Source: Bacteroides sp. CAG:530 (GTDB taxonomy: Bacteria > Bacteroidota > Bacteroidia > Bacteroidales > Bacteroidaceae). Taken from it: DNA of 32,389 nucleotides. The notes under the pieces were generated by a model. The model was not told the DNA's origin, ran no database searches, and was given only the letters and a program-made list of their open reading frames with translations. Shown piece by piece: positions 30,468 through 32,389 of the stretch (the first letter of the stretch is position 1; every line of letters starts with the position of its first letter). The DNA lies in NCBI GenBank assembly GCA_000434735.1, contig FR881203.1:1-32389 (forward strand), written 5' to 3'. Position numbers and translations under genes: made by a program.

Positions 30468-32384
30468 ATGAAGTTGCGAAAAACACATTTATTATGGATA
30501 CCTATTATGGTATGCCTATTTTTAGTAAGCAACCTGAATGTGATGGCAGCCGTAGAACAAGCCATTCAGGTAAAAGGTCAGGTGGTCGATATGGCCGGTG
30601 AACCTGTAATTGGTGCCAATATTGTGGTTAAGGGTACCACCACGGGAGTTATATCAGATATTGACGGAAATTTTATACTGAGCGCAACCAAAAACTCGGT
30701 GCTTGTGGTTTCCTACATTGGTTATCAGTCACAGGAAGTGAAGGTGACCGGTGCTTCTATGAAGATCGTCTTGAAAGATGATACAGAAATGCTGAATGAT
30801 GTAGTGGTTGTGGGATATGGTTCTCAGAAGAAGTCTGATATTACCGGTGCCATGGTTAATGTAAAAAACGAAGCGTTGCAGCAGGCACCTGTGGGTAATA
30901 TTGGTGCGGCCTTGCAGGGATTGGCTGCTGGTGTAGATGTACAGATGGCAGGAGGTAATACGCATCCGGGTGCAACGCCACAAATCCGGATTCGCGGTGA
31001 ACGCTCTCTGATGGGTAATAACGATGTCTTAATTGTAGTAGACGGTATTCCCTTTTCTGGAGGATTAAATGAAATCAACAATGACGACGTAGAGAGTATC
31101 AGTGTCTTGAAGGATGCTTCAGCCACAGCTATCTACGGTTCTCGTGGGGCAAATGGTGTATTGCTGATCACGACCAAACGTGGAAGTAAGGGTAAAATCA
31201 ATGTGAGCTACAGTGGCTACTATGGTATTACTACCGCTATTAAGAGATATGATGTGATGAACAGTGCGGAATATATCCAACTGAAGAAGTGGGCTACCTA
31301 TAATTCTAACCCTGATGCTTACACCGGCATTGATGACCCGAATTTGATGCGGGTGGGAGATGTATTCCGCGATCAAGAAGAAATGGAAGGATATCTTGCC
31401 GGAACAGATACGGATTGGCAGAGTCTTATCTTCCGCAACGGTATGACTACCAATCATCAGATAGCTATTAACGGAGGTAATGACCGTACTACTTATAACG
31501 CTTCCGTGGGCTATTATAAAGGACAGAATAACTATGAGGCACATAGCTTTGAACGTTTCACTGCCAAACTTTCATTGGATACGGAAATTACCAGTTTCTT
31601 GAAAGTGGGCCTTTCTACATTGAATACGTATATTGTCAATAAAGGACAGGATACTAACCCGATGGAAATGGCTTTACGGGCGTCACCTTTTACGACTCCT
31701 TACCAGGAAAACGGAGCCTTGCGTACTTATTTGCCGGGTAGTGGTCAGAATGTATGGAACCCGTTGCTGGATACACAGGAGAATGGTGTGGTTGATGACC
31801 GCAAAAGTCTGTCAACTTTTACCACTGGTTATATCGATTTGAAACTGCCTTTCGGTATCAAGTACCGTTTCAACGGAGGTATAAACCTGAAATATTATTC
31901 GATAGGTCAGTTTCAAGCAAGCAATACGACAAAACGTATGGGGGCACTTGACTGGTCTTTTGGAGAGTATCAACACTCTGTAGATTATACTTTGGAAAAT
32001 ATTCTGACATGGGACTATAGCTTTAACAACGTGCATAATATTAATCTTACCGGACTCTTCTCTGCTCAAGAAAGAGAAGTAACCAAAAACAATGTATCGG
32101 GGCATGATTATTATGATGACAATATTCAGTATTTCAATCCAGGATTGGCTCAAGGCAATGTAACAGGAGGCGGTAACTATGAAAAGTGGGCTCTACTTTC
32201 TTACATGGGCCGTCTGAATTATAACTACAAAGAAAAATACTTGTTGACTGCTACTGTCAGATATGACGGTTCCTCTCGTTTGGCTAAAGGTTATCGCTGG
32301 CATGCTTTCCCCTCTCTTGCTTTGGGATGGAACCTCATGCGTGAAGACTTCATGCAGAATGTAAATAACGTGAGTTCGAAATAA
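30468..32384 (+). CDS. SusC-like TonB-dependent outer-membrane transporter, ending early
   Basis: Signal peptide MKLRKTHLLWIPIMVCLFLV with cleavage near residue 27. A carboxypeptidase-like beta domain follows (35-103, VKGQVVDMAGEPVIGANI), then the TonB box DVVVVGYG (111-118), the plug (120-240, with LIVVDGIPFSGG and LKDASATAIYGSRGANG) and the first part of the barrel. SusC proteins import oligosaccharides together with a SusD lipoprotein and normally have about 1000 residues. This frame stops at residue 638 (TAA 32382-32384), five bases before the window ends, within a conserved barrel segment (ALGWNLMREDFMQNV). That is a real truncation, a base error, an insertion or an assembly-edge artefact. 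SusD would lie beyond the edge. Confidence 0.9.
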   Translation: MKLRKTHLLWIPIMVCLFLVSNLNVMAAVEQAIQVKGQVVDMAGEPVIGANIVVKGTTTGVISDIDGNFILSATKNSVLVVSYIGYQSQEVKVTGASMKIVLKDDTEMLNDVVVVGYGSQKKSDITGAMVNVKNEALQQAPVGNIGAALQGLAAGVDVQMAGGNTHPGATPQIRIRGERSLMGNNDVLIVVDGIPFSGGLNEINNDDVESISVLKDASATAIYGSRGANGVLLITTKRGSKGKINVSYSGYYGITTAIKRYDVMNSAEYIQLKKWATYNSNPDAYTGIDDPNLMRVGDVFRDQEEMEGYLAGTDTDWQSLIFRNGMTTNHQIAINGGNDRTTYNASVGYYKGQNNYEAHSFERFTAKLSLDTEITSFLKVGLSTLNTYIVNKGQDTNPMEMALRASPFTTPYQENGALRTYLPGSGQNVWNPLLDTQENGVVDDRKSLSTFTTGYIDLKLPFGIKYRFNGGINLKYYSIGQFQASNTTKRMGALDWSFGEYQHSVDYTLENILTWDYSFNNVHNINLTGLFSAQEREVTKNNVSGHDYYDDNIQYFNPGLAQGNVTGGGNYEKWALLSYMGRLNYNYKEKYLLTATVRYDGSSRLAKGYRWHAFPSLALGWNLMREDFMQNVNNVSSK

Positions 32385-32389
32385 AATCA

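Overview
The window looks like a chromosomal segment from a gut-type member of the Bacteroidales (Bacteroides, Phocaeicola or Prevotella-like). The evidence is a SusC-type TonB-dependent transporter, a hybrid two-component system (HTCS) with AraC output, several Bacteroidetes-style -7 promoter boxes (TAnnTTTG), AT-rich intergenic DNA, and a run of secreted glycoside hydrolases read as one operon.

Positions 1-3430 are an AT-rich, eroded accessory region. It holds the first 21 codons of a secreted protein running off the left edge, an orphan HigA-type antitoxin beside a 3' stump of its HigB toxin, an orphan promoter and palindrome, and a degenerate 22-bp tandem repeat with a further copy 2.1 kb away. 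It also holds an HAD phosphatase, an ECF sigma factor with no anti-sigma partner, a 5' fragment of a group II intron just after the sigma gene's terminator, and a short C-terminal stump of a winged-helix protein.

Positions 3430-13616 are housekeeping-like. A rightward operon encodes a secreted TapB-like protein, a MoxR/RavA AAA+ ATPase and a VWA (ViaA-like) protein, closed by a nested hairpin over the last stop codon. A leftward recJ-recQ pair and a leftward pair of peptidases (M24B Xaa-Pro aminopeptidase, then secreted C1 aminopeptidase) follow, separated by a strong bidirectional terminator. The gap 13617-14288 contains the decayed remains of a TonB-dependent receptor unrelated to the neighbouring transporter.

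Positions 14289-32389 are one side of a polysaccharide utilization locus. Eight closely packed rightward genes encode GH76, GH125, GH105, GH97, GH67, a secreted protein of unknown family, an MFS permease and an SGNH esterase. A convergent HTCS regulator follows, then a divergent susC-like gene. That gene ends at an in-frame stop 638 codons in, five bases before the window ends; susD is not in view. The enzyme set pairs alpha-1,6-mannan enzymes (GH76, GH125) with uronic-acid enzymes (GH67, GH105). My inference is that the target is an uronic-acid-bearing, probably acetylated, alpha-mannan-like glycan. GH105 needs an unsaturated uronyl end made by a polysaccharide lyase. No known lyase is present, so the unknown 643-residue protein (predicted helical toroid plus beta domain) is the best candidate for a new lyase and the most interesting object here.
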